Source: Limisalsivibrio acetivorans (GTDB taxonomy: Bacteria; Chrysiogenota; Deferribacteres; Deferribacterales; Geovibrionaceae). From it: a stretch of DNA of 64,000 bases. The notes beneath the pieces were generated by a model that worked only from the letters and a program-made list of their open reading frames with translations, did not search any database and was not told the DNA's origin. The stretch lies in NCBI RefSeq assembly GCF_000421105.1, contig NZ_ATWF01000001.1, positions 716,930 through 780,929 of the forward strand. Reading direction: 5' to 3'. Made by a program: the position numbers and the translations under genes. Of this stretch, positions 8,412-16,996 are shown one piece after another. The first letter of the stretch is position 1; each line of letters opens with the position of its first letter.

Positions 8412-8990
8412 TCAGTTTCCGAGAAGTTTCCCCATATCCTCTTCGGTATTTATATTCCCAAGAACCCTTGTGCCACCTTCGAAGCGGGCGAAATAGTCAT
8501 CCCCAAGCCAGCAGACGTTCATATCCTTTAGTGCCTGAAACATGCGGAAGTTCCCATCATTAAAAAAACGTCTAAGTACACCGAGTGCCGAAGGGGCATA
8601 AACACCGTGGAGAGGATGCACCTTCCCCTCAACATCGGGGATAACCGCATCGTACCCTTCGATATACTCAAACATCCCTTCGGCGGTGAAGCCGTTTACC
8701 ATAGGGGAGTCCGCAGAAACTATGAAAACAGGCTCCGAAACGTTCTCAAGGGCTGTTATAACCCCCGTCATGGGGCACTGCTGGGCATTGCCGTCCAGTA
8801 TGCGCCCCTCCACAGGGATACCGCTGTATTTCTCGATATCCTTGGCGACTATATAGGTTCTGAAACCTGATTGAACCAGATTATCCGCCGTTGTTCCTAT
8901 TACTGTGGAACCTCTGAACGGTGCCAGTGTTTTATCCGAACCAAAGCGCCGGCTCATGCCGCCGGCAAGTATCATCGCTTTATGTCTCAT
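8412..8990 (-). CDS. mobA: Molybdenum cofactor guanylyltransferase MobA
   Basis: This 192-residue protein carries the nucleotidyltransferase signature LAGGMSRRFGSDK at the N-terminus, SADSP metal/nucleotide site, HPLHGVY and the terminal NINTEED motif of MobA. It attaches GMP to molybdopterin to form the bis-MGD cofactor of DMSO-reductase-family enzymes. The psrA product about 8 kb downstream belongs to that family, so this is a plausible supplier. I chose the ATG at 8990 because the residues before it in the frame are not conserved. No strong Shine-Dalgarno is visible. It is divergent from the sensor kinase gene. Confidence 0.88.
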   Translation of the reverse strand: MRHKAMILAGGMSRRFGSDKTLAPFRGSTVIGTTADNLVQSGFRTYIVAKDIEKYSGIPVEGRILDGNAQQCPMTGVITALENVSEPVFIVSADSPMVNGFTAEGMFEYIEGYDAVIPDVEGKVHPLHGVYAPSALGVLRRFFNDGNFRMFQALKDMNVCWLGDDYFARFEGGTRVLGNINTEEDMGKLLGN

Positions 8991-9000
8991 ACATAAAGAG

Positions 9001-9035
9001 ATAACACCGCACACGCTCAACCGCAACGGTGTTAT
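9001..9035. promoter_or_regulatory. Inverted repeat in the mobA/sensor-kinase divergent region
   Basis: The perfect 9-bp arms ATAACACCG and CGGTGTTAT are separated by 17 bases between divergently transcribed genes. The position rules out a terminator for either gene and suggests a regulator site. No known consensus was recognised. Confidence 0.35.
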
Positions 9036-9081
9036 TGCAATTTGCTGTGAAAAGACTAAAATTCATTACAGCGGAGGCGCA

Positions 9082-10344
9082 ATGAACGATAAAGGAATAA
9101 ACTATGCGGGCAGGCTGAGGATTATACTCATCGCTGTTATTCTCCTGAACCTCGTCCATGCTGTTATACATATAGGCTCATACAGAAAAAGCATAACCTA
9201 CCACGAGCGAACCCTCGTGACCATAGGCGTAAATACACTCCGCTCCTTTGAGGGGGGTCGAAGGGCATTTATGGGAAACCGGTTCGCCGGAACAGAGAGG
9301 CTCACACGCTTCGCCCAGACCATTGCGGCAAACGGAGCCATCCTGAACATGGTGCTCTATACGCCCGACGGAGAGGTTCTGATAAACCCCTACCCTGAGA
9401 GAACACCAGAACTCCGCACAGACATCAAGGATATAAACAGCTTCAATACGGATCAGGGTATGGTCATGTATTCCAACTTCAACATAATGCACCCCCGCAG
9501 GGGCATGATGCACGGCAGACCCTCCCAGGAGAACATGAAGGAGGTTATCGCCGCCCTCGTAATCGATGACACGCCCCTTAGGGATGCTAAGAAGCAGATG
9601 TATACAGGATTAGTGCAGATACTCCTGATCATGGCCCTGCTCGTAGCGGCATACCTCTTCGCCATACGTTTCATCAAGCTCAATACAAAACAGACCGAAA
9701 GGCTCAAAAGCGCCGAGCAGGAGGCGGAGATGGGCCGAATGTCCCAGGTGCTTGCCCATGAGATAAAGAACCCTCTCAGCACTATCTCAGGCCTTGTGGA
9801 CTATGCAAAGGGGAAGGTTGGGGATGAATCCATCTCAGATGTGCTCAGCAGAAGCTCATCTGAGATAAAGCGGCTGAACACCATCGTAAACGACTTCCTC
9901 ACCTACGGGCGTGAGCTATATATAAACAAGAAAGAAACGGATATGCTGAGCCTTGCGGAGAAATCCGCCGTACTCCTCGAGATGGACGCCTCAAACAGGG
10001 ATGTATTCATCGATGTTAAAGGTGTTAACACGAAGATAAACGCCGACCCGGACCGTATGCTCCAGGTGCTGTTCAACCTCCTGCATAATGCAGTGCACGC
10101 AAGCCCCGAGGGTAGCGTTGTAAACCTTGAGATATACGAACAGAAGCTCTGCATAACAAACGAAACGGACGGAAGCGAGATTGACAAAAACAAGCTTTTC
10201 GAGCCCTTCTATACAACCAAAACAAGGGGTAGCGGGCTTGGACTTGCAGTGGTAAAACGTATATGCTCCCTTCACGGTTTCGGCGTAAAAGTTACACATA
10301 TATCACCCTTCAGGGTGGAAATAGATTTTGGTGAAGGATCATGA
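9082..10344 (+). CDS. Membrane sensor histidine kinase, NtrB/ZraS-like
   Basis: This 420-residue protein has an N-terminal membrane helix (LRIILIAVILLNLVHAVIH), a periplasmic sensor of about 150 residues, a second helix (GLVQILLIMALLVAAYLFA), a HisKA domain with LAHEIKNPLSTISGLVDYA (phosphoacceptor His) and a HATPase with NLLHNAVHAS and GSGLGLAVVKRI. It should phosphorylate the sigma-54 activator encoded by the overlapping next gene. The Met/His/Arg-rich periplasmic piece (IMHPRRGMMHGRPSQENM) could bind metal or a ligand, but this is a guess. The ATG at 9082 follows GGAGG by four bases. The stop overlaps the next start (ATGA). Confidence 0.9.
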   Translation: MNDKGINYAGRLRIILIAVILLNLVHAVIHIGSYRKSITYHERTLVTIGVNTLRSFEGGRRAFMGNRFAGTERLTRFAQTIAANGAILNMVLYTPDGEVLINPYPERTPELRTDIKDINSFNTDQGMVMYSNFNIMHPRRGMMHGRPSQENMKEVIAALVIDDTPLRDAKKQMYTGLVQILLIMALLVAAYLFAIRFIKLNTKQTERLKSAEQEAEMGRMSQVLAHEIKNPLSTISGLVDYAKGKVGDESISDVLSRSSSEIKRLNTIVNDFLTYGRELYINKKETDMLSLAEKSAVLLEMDASNRDVFIDVKGVNTKINADPDRMLQVLFNLLHNAVHASPEGSVVNLEIYEQKLCITNETDGSEIDKNKLFEPFYTTKTRGSGLGLAVVKRICSLHGFGVKVTHISPFRVEIDFGEGS

Positions 10345-11648
10345 TCAACAGAATACTCATTGTGGATGACGAAGAGAACCACAGGCTGATGCTTAAGCTC
10401 CATCTAAAGGACAGGGGCTATGAAATCGAAGAGGCGGTTAACGGCGCCGATGCGCTCACCAAACTGGGGGATACACTCCCCGATCTTATCTTGCTGGACA
10501 TGAAGATGGACATCATGGACGGGCTAACCTTCCTGAACCATCTGAGCCGCAAAGGGATACGTATCCCCGTTATTATGATAACAGCCTTCTCCAGCGTTAA
10601 AACAGCTGTGGAAGCGATGAAGCTGGGCGCTGAGGACTACATGACCAAACCGGTGGATATCGACTCACTACTTGAGAATATCGAGCGGATCTCCGGTTCT
10701 GTACAGGCGGAGGGGATCCCCTATACCGAGGATTACGAGTTCGGTGGTGTTTATTCAGCAGACGGTCTTGGGAGCATCATAGAACAGCTAAAGATGGTGG
10801 CACCGCTGGATGCAACAGTTCTAATATTAGGCGAATCGGGAACGGGTAAAGAGCTGATAGCACGCTCTATACATGATAACTCACCCAGAAAGGACGGCAA
10901 CTTCGTTGCTGTAAACTGTGCGGCATTATCGGAAAACCTCATAGAGAGCGAGCTCTTCGGTCACATGAAGGGTTCGTTCACAGGAGCCTCTGCGAATAAG
11001 GAGGGGCGGTTTGAGACTGCGGATAACGGAACCATATTTCTGGATGAAATAGGCGAACTCCCCCAACAGGTTCAGGCGAAGCTTCTACGTGTTCTGCAGG
11101 AGCGGACCTTCGAGCGTGTGGGTGGAACAAAAACTCTGAAAACCAATGCAAGGATAATCGCGGCGACCAATAAGGATCTTAAAACCATCTCACAGAAAGG
11201 TGAATTCAGGGAGGATCTTTATTTCAGACTCTCCGTCTTCCCCGTGGAGCTTCCTCCGCTCAGGGAGAGGACGCAGGAGATCGAGCCCTTAGTCAAGTTC
11301 TTCATCGAGAAATACTCAGAACGTTTCGGCAAGCTAATCAAAGGTGCGGATAAAAGCTATATAGACAAACTTAAAGGCTACAGCTTTCCGGGGAATATCA
11401 GGGAGTTGGAAAATATTGTAGAGCGGAGCATCATCCTTTCCAAATCTGAGAAACTGGGAACCGAGACGCTACCAGACTTCAAGGGATCCCACAAGGGTGT
11501 AAGCTCCAGTTTGGATATGAAATCAAACGAGCGTGAGCTTATCGTAAAGGCCCTTGAGAAAACAGAAGGGAACAAGACAAGGGCCGCAGAGATCCTTGGA
11601 ATATCACGCAGAACACTCCACTCCAAACTTAAGGAGTACGATATCTAA
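10341..11648 (+). CDS. NtrC-family sigma-54-dependent response regulator
   Basis: This 435-residue protein consists of a receiver (VDDEENH; phosphoacceptor in LLDMKMDIMDG; MTKPVD), a central AAA+ domain (Walker A GESGTGKE, GSFTGA sigma-54 loop, Walker B TIFLDEIGEL, GNIREL) and a C-terminal Fis-type helix-turn-helix (NKTRAAEILGISRRTLHSKLKEY). The sigma-54 contact loop reads GSFTGA instead of the common GAFTGA. It is coupled to the kinase by a 4-base overlap. I found no convincing -24/-12 promoter (TGGCAC-N5-TTGC) in the window, so its targets are unknown. Confidence 0.93.
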   Translation: MINRILIVDDEENHRLMLKLHLKDRGYEIEEAVNGADALTKLGDTLPDLILLDMKMDIMDGLTFLNHLSRKGIRIPVIMITAFSSVKTAVEAMKLGAEDYMTKPVDIDSLLENIERISGSVQAEGIPYTEDYEFGGVYSADGLGSIIEQLKMVAPLDATVLILGESGTGKELIARSIHDNSPRKDGNFVAVNCAALSENLIESELFGHMKGSFTGASANKEGRFETADNGTIFLDEIGELPQQVQAKLLRVLQERTFERVGGTKTLKTNARIIAATNKDLKTISQKGEFREDLYFRLSVFPVELPPLRERTQEIEPLVKFFIEKYSERFGKLIKGADKSYIDKLKGYSFPGNIRELENIVERSIILSKSEKLGTETLPDFKGSHKGVSSSLDMKSNERELIVKALEKTEGNKTRAAEILGISRRTLHSKLKEYDI

Positions 11649-11691
11649 CCACCTCTGTTATACCTCTACCAGACTATTATAATATAACAGC

Positions 11692-11808
11692 CTAAAAGAG
11701 TGAAACAACGGAGGCAGCGGCGAAAAGACCGAGCAAAGCTGCGCTAACGGCAAAAATGCCTATCCTGACTTCGAGTATCTCGTTTCTATATGCCTTTTTT
11801 CCAGTCAT
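11692..11808 (-). CDS. Small single-span membrane peptide, 38 aa
   Basis: A short frame on the minus strand starts MTGKKAYRNEILEVRIGIFA and continues with an Ala/Leu/Val-rich helix, ending VVSLF. It has an ideal AAGGAGG ribosome site six bases before the ATG and a basic N-terminus followed by one predicted transmembrane helix. It lies between the NtrC-type gene and the MocR-type gene. No family is recognised. The strong ribosome site and classic small-membrane-protein layout make it likely that it is expressed. Confidence 0.6.
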   Translation of the reverse strand: MTGKKAYRNEILEVRIGIFAVSAALLGLFAAASVVSLF

Positions 11809-11877
11809 GACAGCCTCCTTTTCCATACAATCGTCCGTCCTTGGTTTATGTTTACAATATACATCTTCTGGACTAGA

Positions 11878-11915
11878 ATAACAGACACAGATAACAGATA
11901 TTTTGGTATAACAGA
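11878..11915 (+). promoter_or_regulatory. Three direct ATAACAGA repeats before the MocR gene
   Basis: ATAACAGA occurs at 11878, 11891 and 11908, within the 50 bases before the regulator start codon. MocR/PdxR-type regulators are known to bind direct repeats near their own promoters, so this is a plausible operator. Confidence 0.5.
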
Positions 11916-11927
11916 TGTGGAGAAACT

Positions 11928-13361
11928 ATGGACAGAAAGGAAGGGAAATACCTCTACGAAGAGATACAGGATATAATTCTGGAGCTTGTCAAGAAGGGTG
12001 AGCTCAAGGCGGGTGAGAAGGTGCCCTCTCTAAGGAGTATGTCTAAAAAGCTTAATACAAGCGTTACGACTGTAATGAAGGCATATATGGAGCTTGAGCG
12101 TAAAGGGTTTCTGGAATCACGCCCGAAGTCGGGCTACTTCCTTAAGGATGCAGAGGTTAAGACACTTCCACTCCCCGATGCCACAACACCAATCCCCGAG
12201 CCGAACCCTGTGAGCAAGTTTGACCTCGTTCTACAGCTGTACTACTCCATGGGGAGCCGTGACAGCGTATGCCTGAATGTGGCGGAGCCCCATTTCGAGC
12301 TTGTCCCCTCCGACGAGCTTGCAAGGATCATGAAAAAAGCCATATCATCAACACCTAACCACAATGCATACGAATTCATGGGAGGCCAGCCGGAGCTGAA
12401 AAGACAGATCGCCTACCATATGCTCAGCTATAACACACGGGTACAGCCGGACAGGATGATGATAACAAACGGCTCCTCCGAGGCTCTATTCATAGCACTC
12501 ACTATCCTCGCTCGCCCCGGCGATTCTGTTATAGTCGAATCCCCCTGCTTCTTCGGCTACCTCAATACACTCCACGCCCTCGGCATATACGCCCTTGAGA
12601 TACCCACACACCCCGACAAGGGGATGGATCTTGATGCGCTGGAGCAGTCACTGAACAGATACGATGTGAAGGCCTGCATAACCCAGACAAACTTCAACAA
12701 TCCACTTGGATACAGCATCCCGCCGGAGAACCGTGACCGAATAGTCGAGATGTGCAGCAAAAGCGGTGTGCCCATAATAGAAGAGGACATATACGGCGAC
12801 CTCCCCCACGATGGTAAACGCCCTGACACCCTCCTCTCAAGGGACTACGACAACGTTATTTACATATCATCGTTTTCAAAAACCCTAGCACCTGGCTACA
12901 GGGTGGGATGGCTGTATTCCGAACGGTACTACACACCTATATTCCGCTACAAGACATCCACAACAGTGGATACCGTCCGCCCTACCCAGCTTGCCATTGC
13001 GGAGTTTATGGCCTCCGGCAAGTACGCAAGACACCTTGAGAAGTTCAGAAACGTATGCGCATCAAACGTTTCTCTTTTCAGCATGGCTATCTCAAAATAC
13101 TTCCCCGAAGGAACAAGAATAACACGCCCCAAGGGTGGATTCATACTCTGGGTGGAGCTCCCGAAAGGGGTAGACACCCTTAATATCTACCGCAGAGCCG
13201 CCCACGAACGCATACATATTGCTCCTGGTACGATATTCTCATCACAGGACAGGTACTCAAACTGTATGCGGCTGAATTGTGCAGTTCCGTGGAATGAGAG
13301 GACGGAGAGCGCCCTCAAAAGGCTAGGCGAACTTGGAAAGGCTGAAATAGCTGGAAAGTAG
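11928..13361 (+). CDS. MocR-family transcriptional regulator (GntR HTH plus PLP aminotransferase fold)
   Basis: This 477-residue protein has an N-terminal winged helix (residues about 8-75: YEEIQDIILELVKKGELKAG, PSLRSMSKKLNTSVTTVMKAY) and a class I aminotransferase-like domain (TNGSSEALFIA, TNFNNPLGYSIP, EEDIYGDL, PLP-lysine in SSFSKTLAPGYRVGW, and a conserved C-terminal arginine region at NCMRLNCAVP). Members sense PLP or amino-acid adducts, or regulate vitamin B6, amino-acid transport and similar genes. The target is not obvious: no pdx or transporter gene is adjacent. A GGAG site precedes the ATG. A strong bidirectional terminator follows. Confidence 0.92.
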   Translation: MDRKEGKYLYEEIQDIILELVKKGELKAGEKVPSLRSMSKKLNTSVTTVMKAYMELERKGFLESRPKSGYFLKDAEVKTLPLPDATTPIPEPNPVSKFDLVLQLYYSMGSRDSVCLNVAEPHFELVPSDELARIMKKAISSTPNHNAYEFMGGQPELKRQIAYHMLSYNTRVQPDRMMITNGSSEALFIALTILARPGDSVIVESPCFFGYLNTLHALGIYALEIPTHPDKGMDLDALEQSLNRYDVKACITQTNFNNPLGYSIPPENRDRIVEMCSKSGVPIIEEDIYGDLPHDGKRPDTLLSRDYDNVIYISSFSKTLAPGYRVGWLYSERYYTPIFRYKTSTTVDTVRPTQLAIAEFMASGKYARHLEKFRNVCASNVSLFSMAISKYFPEGTRITRPKGGFILWVELPKGVDTLNIYRRAAHERIHIAPGTIFSSQDRYSNCMRLNCAVPWNERTESALKRLGELGKAEIAGK

Positions 13362-13485
13362 CTGATCAATAGCACACAAGAGCATTTTCTTTTAAGGATT
13401 ATCACCAAAGTTCCACAAACAGCTTGGAACACCCTAAAGATGAAGTAACCTGAAATTGCACTAATTACTCTCTGAGTGTATACAT

Positions 13486-13518
13486 AAAAAAAGGCTCCCT
13501 TACGGGAGCCTTTTTTAT
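13486..13518. terminator. Bidirectional terminator between MocR and rhodanese genes
   Basis: A-tract, GGCTCCC, loop TTAC, GGGAGCC, then T-tract. It works on either strand and separates two convergent genes. Confidence 0.9.
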
Positions 13519-13538
13519 ATCCAACTTAAGTAGATAGC

Positions 13539-14729
13539 TTACTGAACGGTGCACTGACCGGAGTCGAAGCTGATCTGAGCGTCAAGGAAGTATACTCTTT
13601 CCATGGGAATGCCGCAGTCTTCAACGAGGCCGTAGTACATCTCACCAGCTCTACCGCCGGATGCGCAGTGAAGAACAAGGATTCCGCTATCGGGAAGCTG
13701 GCTCTTAACCTTCTCACAGCCGTTATCTTCGTAGATCTGGTTTACGTGAACGTTCTTAGAACCTTCAAGGTGACCTGACTGGTATTCCTGAGCGGAACGT
13801 ACATCGATGATATGGATGTTGTCGGGTCTGCTTGCGGGGTCGATAAGAGTTCTGAAGTAGTCCTTAGTGATAACACCCTGCTCGCCAGTTGTGGGAACAG
13901 CAGCATCGCCGGAACCGCCTGCAGCCTTCTTAACAGCAGCCTTGTCCATGGGTCCGCCCATCTTCTTCCACTCGGGAAGTCCGCCTGCGTATACAACAAC
14001 CTTCTTGTATCCGAGCTTGAGGAGGTCCTTAGCTACATTGTGGGACTTAACACAGTGGTATCCGCCGCAGAAGGGTACAAGAAGCTTGTTCTTGTCAGCG
14101 GGGAGCTGGTCCTTCATCTTGTCGAAATGAGTGTCGGGGATATTGATGGAACCGGGGATAGTGCTCTGCTTGAACTTTCTGGAAGGTCTTGCATCTATGA
14201 AGATAGCCTCGTCCTTTGTCATAAGCTTCTTAGCATATTCAAAGGAGATCTCATCATAGGAACCGGACTTCTTCCATACGGGCATACCGTCAAGGTAGAT
14301 CTTGATGTTGGTGTAGCCCTTGTCACGAAGCATATTAGCATCATGAAGTGACTTGATGCAGTTAACGCCGCCGCAGTAGGTAACTATGTAGTCATCTTTT
14401 GCAACTTTGTGGTCTGCAAGTGTTCCATAGTACTTCTCAAACTGAGTGTCGGGGATGAGAAGAGCTGTGGGGATGTGTGACTGGTTGTACTTTCTCTCGG
14501 GTCTAGCATCGATGAGAGTACCCCTTGATTTGTTGTAAACACCGTTGCCGACGATCTTCTTAACCTCATCGGTATCAACCAGCTCAAATCCGGCCTCTTC
14601 GATCTGCTCTGCAACGCTCTTGCCTTTAGCTCCCTCTTCGGGGCCAGCTGCAGGCTTCTGACCGCAGCCGATAACTGCCATAGAAGCCACAAGAACAAGT
14701 ACTACCATAAGTCTGCTAATTACACGCAT
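13539..14729 (-). CDS. Triple-rhodanese lipoprotein, probable sulfane-sulfur carrier
   Basis: This 396-residue protein has a signal peptide ending in a lipobox (AVIGCGQ), so it is a lipoprotein, probably facing the periplasm. Three rhodanese domains follow. The first two have active-site loops YCGGVNCIKS and FCGGYHCVKS, each with a second Cys five residues after the first; the third has the canonical CX4R form HCASGGRA. Rhodaneses bind persulfide on Cys. Wolinella Sud, a periplasmic rhodanese, delivers polysulfide sulfur to PsrABC, so the location just downstream of psrABC suggests the same job. Start chosen at 14729 because GGAGGT precedes it. It is flanked by terminators, so it is probably its own transcript. 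Confidence 0.88.
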   Translation of the reverse strand: MRVISRLMVVLVLVASMAVIGCGQKPAAGPEEGAKGKSVAEQIEEAGFELVDTDEVKKIVGNGVYNKSRGTLIDARPERKYNQSHIPTALLIPDTQFEKYYGTLADHKVAKDDYIVTYCGGVNCIKSLHDANMLRDKGYTNIKIYLDGMPVWKKSGSYDEISFEYAKKLMTKDEAIFIDARPSRKFKQSTIPGSINIPDTHFDKMKDQLPADKNKLLVPFCGGYHCVKSHNVAKDLLKLGYKKVVVYAGGLPEWKKMGGPMDKAAVKKAAGGSGDAAVPTTGEQGVITKDYFRTLIDPASRPDNIHIIDVRSAQEYQSGHLEGSKNVHVNQIYEDNGCEKVKSQLPDSGILVLHCASGGRAGEMYYGLVEDCGIPMERVYFLDAQISFDSGQCTVQ

Positions 14730-14741
14730 ACATACCTCCAT

Positions 14742-15147
14742 TTTTGTTTCGGGCTGACATGCCCGATACTTTTATAACAATATTTTATTCAAATAACCTG
14801 AATTTTTAAAATGGTCCTTGAATAAATCTTTATATCTCCCATACATATACATATAGGTATATTTGTATTTTCTAATATACCATATTTCTTATATATGTTT
14901 CTGCGCAATATCTTTATACCATGGTTATATTATCTTATTTTATACTTTTTTACAATTTTAAATTTGAATAACAAAGCATTTTTTTATAACTTTTTTAATC
15001 TCCATAAAGAAACAAATCTGTATATATATAAATGACTAATGGACTATATTTATTCTATTCTTCATTCCTATAAGTTGTGTAGTGTTACTATTTTTTCACC
15101 TATCATAAGATCGTTTCTGTAAGTTTTGTAAAGACACGTTGATCAAA
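14742..15147. other. Gene-free, very A/T-rich intergenic region
   Basis: About 400 bases with no plausible gene on either strand. It contains many TATA/ATAT runs and an inverted repeat GGTATAT-N12-ATATACC at 14856-14881. It is the only place for the promoter of the rhodanese lipoprotein gene, which is transcribed leftwards after the psrC terminator. Confidence 0.6.
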
Positions 15148-15178
15148 TGAAAAAAGGCCTCCCGAAGGAGGCCTTTTG
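15148..15178 (-). terminator. Terminator of the psrABC operon
   Basis: AAAAGGCCTCC, loop TTCG, GGAGGCC, then TTTTTTTCA on the minus strand, just after psrC. Confidence 0.92.
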
Positions 15179-15200
15179 ATTACTCATAATTAATTTCCGT

Positions 15201-16412
15201 TTAGTGGTGGTCCTTAGTCTCAAGGTCAAGAAACTTCTCAGCAGCGAAGTAAAGCAGGAAGAACACTCCAAAACCGAGGGCAAAGATGAGCCACTCAGAA
15301 ACGGAGGGGCTGTATGCAAGAAGCCCCATGGCATTAGTCTCCACACCGGAACCGGGAAGCCCTTCCCTCATGGGGGGAAGCTGACCGGCTACTACATAAT
15401 TGTAGCGGGTGAAGAAAAGGCCAATAAGGAAAACAAAACCTGCCAAAGCAAGGGTTTTGGGGTTTCCTTTAGCAAACACGATAAGGACAAGGGGTATGAT
15501 GATTGCAAGCCCCATCTCGCCTATCCAGAAACCTGCAGCAAGCTGACCCTTGATAAGGGAGAGTGCTGAAAGGTAAGCGTCGCCGGGCATGTTGAATATG
15601 GATGTAATCATCTTCCAGAGGTAGAGGAATATCATAACACCGATACCGCCGCCCATAAGCTTGCCGAGGGAAGCCATGGAGGGCTGGAGACGCGAGGGTA
15701 CATTGAACTTATATACAATGTTGTGGATAAGTATAAGCAGTGCCGCACCGCCTGTTATACCGGAAACCACGAGGAAGGTGGAGAAGTGGATTCCATGGAA
15801 CCAGGGGCGTGCGTTGAGTGAACCGAAAACAAATCCGAGGTTGCTTGTGGCAAGCACACCTACGAGGAGTGCAAGGAAGCCGGCAACAGCGGCGAGTTTG
15901 TGGTCCGCCTTGGTCTGGTTGGGCTTGAAGATAAGGAAAAGCTCAACGGCGAGGATAACAAGCTCAACACCGTAGAACATACCCATCCAGAAGATAGGAG
16001 CTTTGAAGTTGGGAGTGATCATCATGTAGATCATCTTCAACGGGTTTCCGAGCTCCATAAGGATCTGTGTGAATCCTGCAAGAAGTACAATCGTAGCGAG
16101 AACCACGATCCTTCTGCTTATCATCGCGTATTTTTCAAAACCGAAGGCATGTCCGAGTCCGCCGATGAAAGCGATTCCAGTGGAGGTAATCACGAAATAG
16201 GCGTATGTGGAGATAAGCAGCCCCCAGGAGACCTGCCTTGTTACGTTGTACATTTCCGCATGGCCATTTACGAAAACCATGATTGCTGTTATTCCGCCCA
16301 CTGCACAAAGTGCAAGCCCCAAGAGTATAAAGGGGATGGCGGGTATGTCCTTGTTATAGGTAATCAAGGACTTGAGATATGACTCTTTATGAGTATCTGC
16401 TGCGTGTGCCAT
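15201..16412 (-). CDS. psrC: PsrC/NrfD-type membrane quinol-oxidising subunit
   Basis: This 403-residue integral membrane protein has about nine or ten hydrophobic helices, and its NrfD/PsrC (HybB-like) family features are visible in SWGLLISTYAYFVITSTGIAF and FGSLNARPWFHGIHFSTF. Such subunits sit in the inner membrane, exchange electrons with menaquinol and pass them to the iron-sulfur subunit. The third gene of an operon with the molybdoenzyme and ferredoxin subunits (spacing 11 bases) supports this role. The GGAGG site ten bases upstream fixes the start. The direction of electron flow (sulfur reduction versus oxidation) cannot be decided from sequence. Confidence 0.9.
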   Translation of the reverse strand: MAHAADTHKESYLKSLITYNKDIPAIPFILLGLALCAVGGITAIMVFVNGHAEMYNVTRQVSWGLLISTYAYFVITSTGIAFIGGLGHAFGFEKYAMISRRIVVLATIVLLAGFTQILMELGNPLKMIYMMITPNFKAPIFWMGMFYGVELVILAVELFLIFKPNQTKADHKLAAVAGFLALLVGVLATSNLGFVFGSLNARPWFHGIHFSTFLVVSGITGGAALLILIHNIVYKFNVPSRLQPSMASLGKLMGGGIGVMIFLYLWKMITSIFNMPGDAYLSALSLIKGQLAAGFWIGEMGLAIIIPLVLIVFAKGNPKTLALAGFVFLIGLFFTRYNYVVAGQLPPMREGLPGSGVETNAMGLLAYSPSVSEWLIFALGFGVFFLLYFAAEKFLDLETKDHH

Positions 16413-16423
16413 TAGATTACCTC

Positions 16424-16978
16424 CTATTTAATGTAGAACAGCCGGGGGTTAGTATTCTTTTCCGGCTTGAGCTGATAGGTGTAGTTGTCGCCAAGGAGCT
16501 TGCTTGCGTCACTTTCGGGATCATTGAGGTCGCCGAATACCCTTACCTTTGTGGGGCAGGTTTCAACACATGCGGGTTCTCTTCCTTCGGGGAGCCTGTG
16601 GTAGCAGAACGTACACTTATCGATGGCATGATGTGATTCGTTTTCGTATCTCGCATCATAGGGGCACGCAGTGATACAGGCCTTGCAGAGGATACATTTG
16701 TCGTAGTCCACAAGGACAACGCCCTCTTCCGTCTTGTAGGTAGCCTTGGTGGGGCAGACACTCTGACAGGGTGTATTCTCGCAGTGCTGACACTGTGAGG
16801 GCTGAAACTCAAGGCTGAGGTTGGGGTAAGCACCCTGAACCTCAAGCTGGGTAACCCATATCCTGTAATCGTCATCACCGGGGTGAATAACGTTCTCGAA
16901 TTTGCAGGCCACGGTACAGGCCTTGCAGTTTATGCATTTCCCGGTATCCAGGACAATGCCGTATTTTTTAGTACTCAT
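16424..16978 (-). CDS. psrB: PsrB-type four-cluster ferredoxin subunit
   Basis: This 184-residue protein contains four [4Fe-4S] cysteine groups: CINCKACTVAC, CQHCENTPCQSVCP, CILCKACITACP and CTFCYHRLP with CVETCP. This is the DmsB/PsrB/NrfC pattern: it wires electrons between the membrane quinol subunit and the molybdenum subunit. No signal peptide is present, as expected for a subunit co-exported with its Tat partner. It is 18 bases downstream of psrA and 11 before psrC, and GGGAGG precedes the ATG. Confidence 0.94.
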   Translation of the reverse strand: MSTKKYGIVLDTGKCINCKACTVACKFENVIHPGDDDYRIWVTQLEVQGAYPNLSLEFQPSQCQHCENTPCQSVCPTKATYKTEEGVVLVDYDKCILCKACITACPYDARYENESHHAIDKCTFCYHRLPEGREPACVETCPTKVRVFGDLNDPESDASKLLGDNYTYQLKPEKNTNPRLFYIK

Positions 16979-16996
16979 CTCTATCCTGCCTCCCTA

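Noticed and set aside
9082-11648. Sigma-54 promoter for the NtrC-type regulator or the sulfur genes
   Set aside because: No TGGCAC-N5-TTGC-like -24/-12 element was found upstream of the two-component genes, psrA, torD, fcc or the rhodanese gene.
11655-11690. CTGTTATA/TATAACAG as a terminator of the NtrC-type gene
   Set aside because: The loop is 20 bases, the stem is A/T-rich and no T-run follows; the arms fit the ATAACAG repeat set better.
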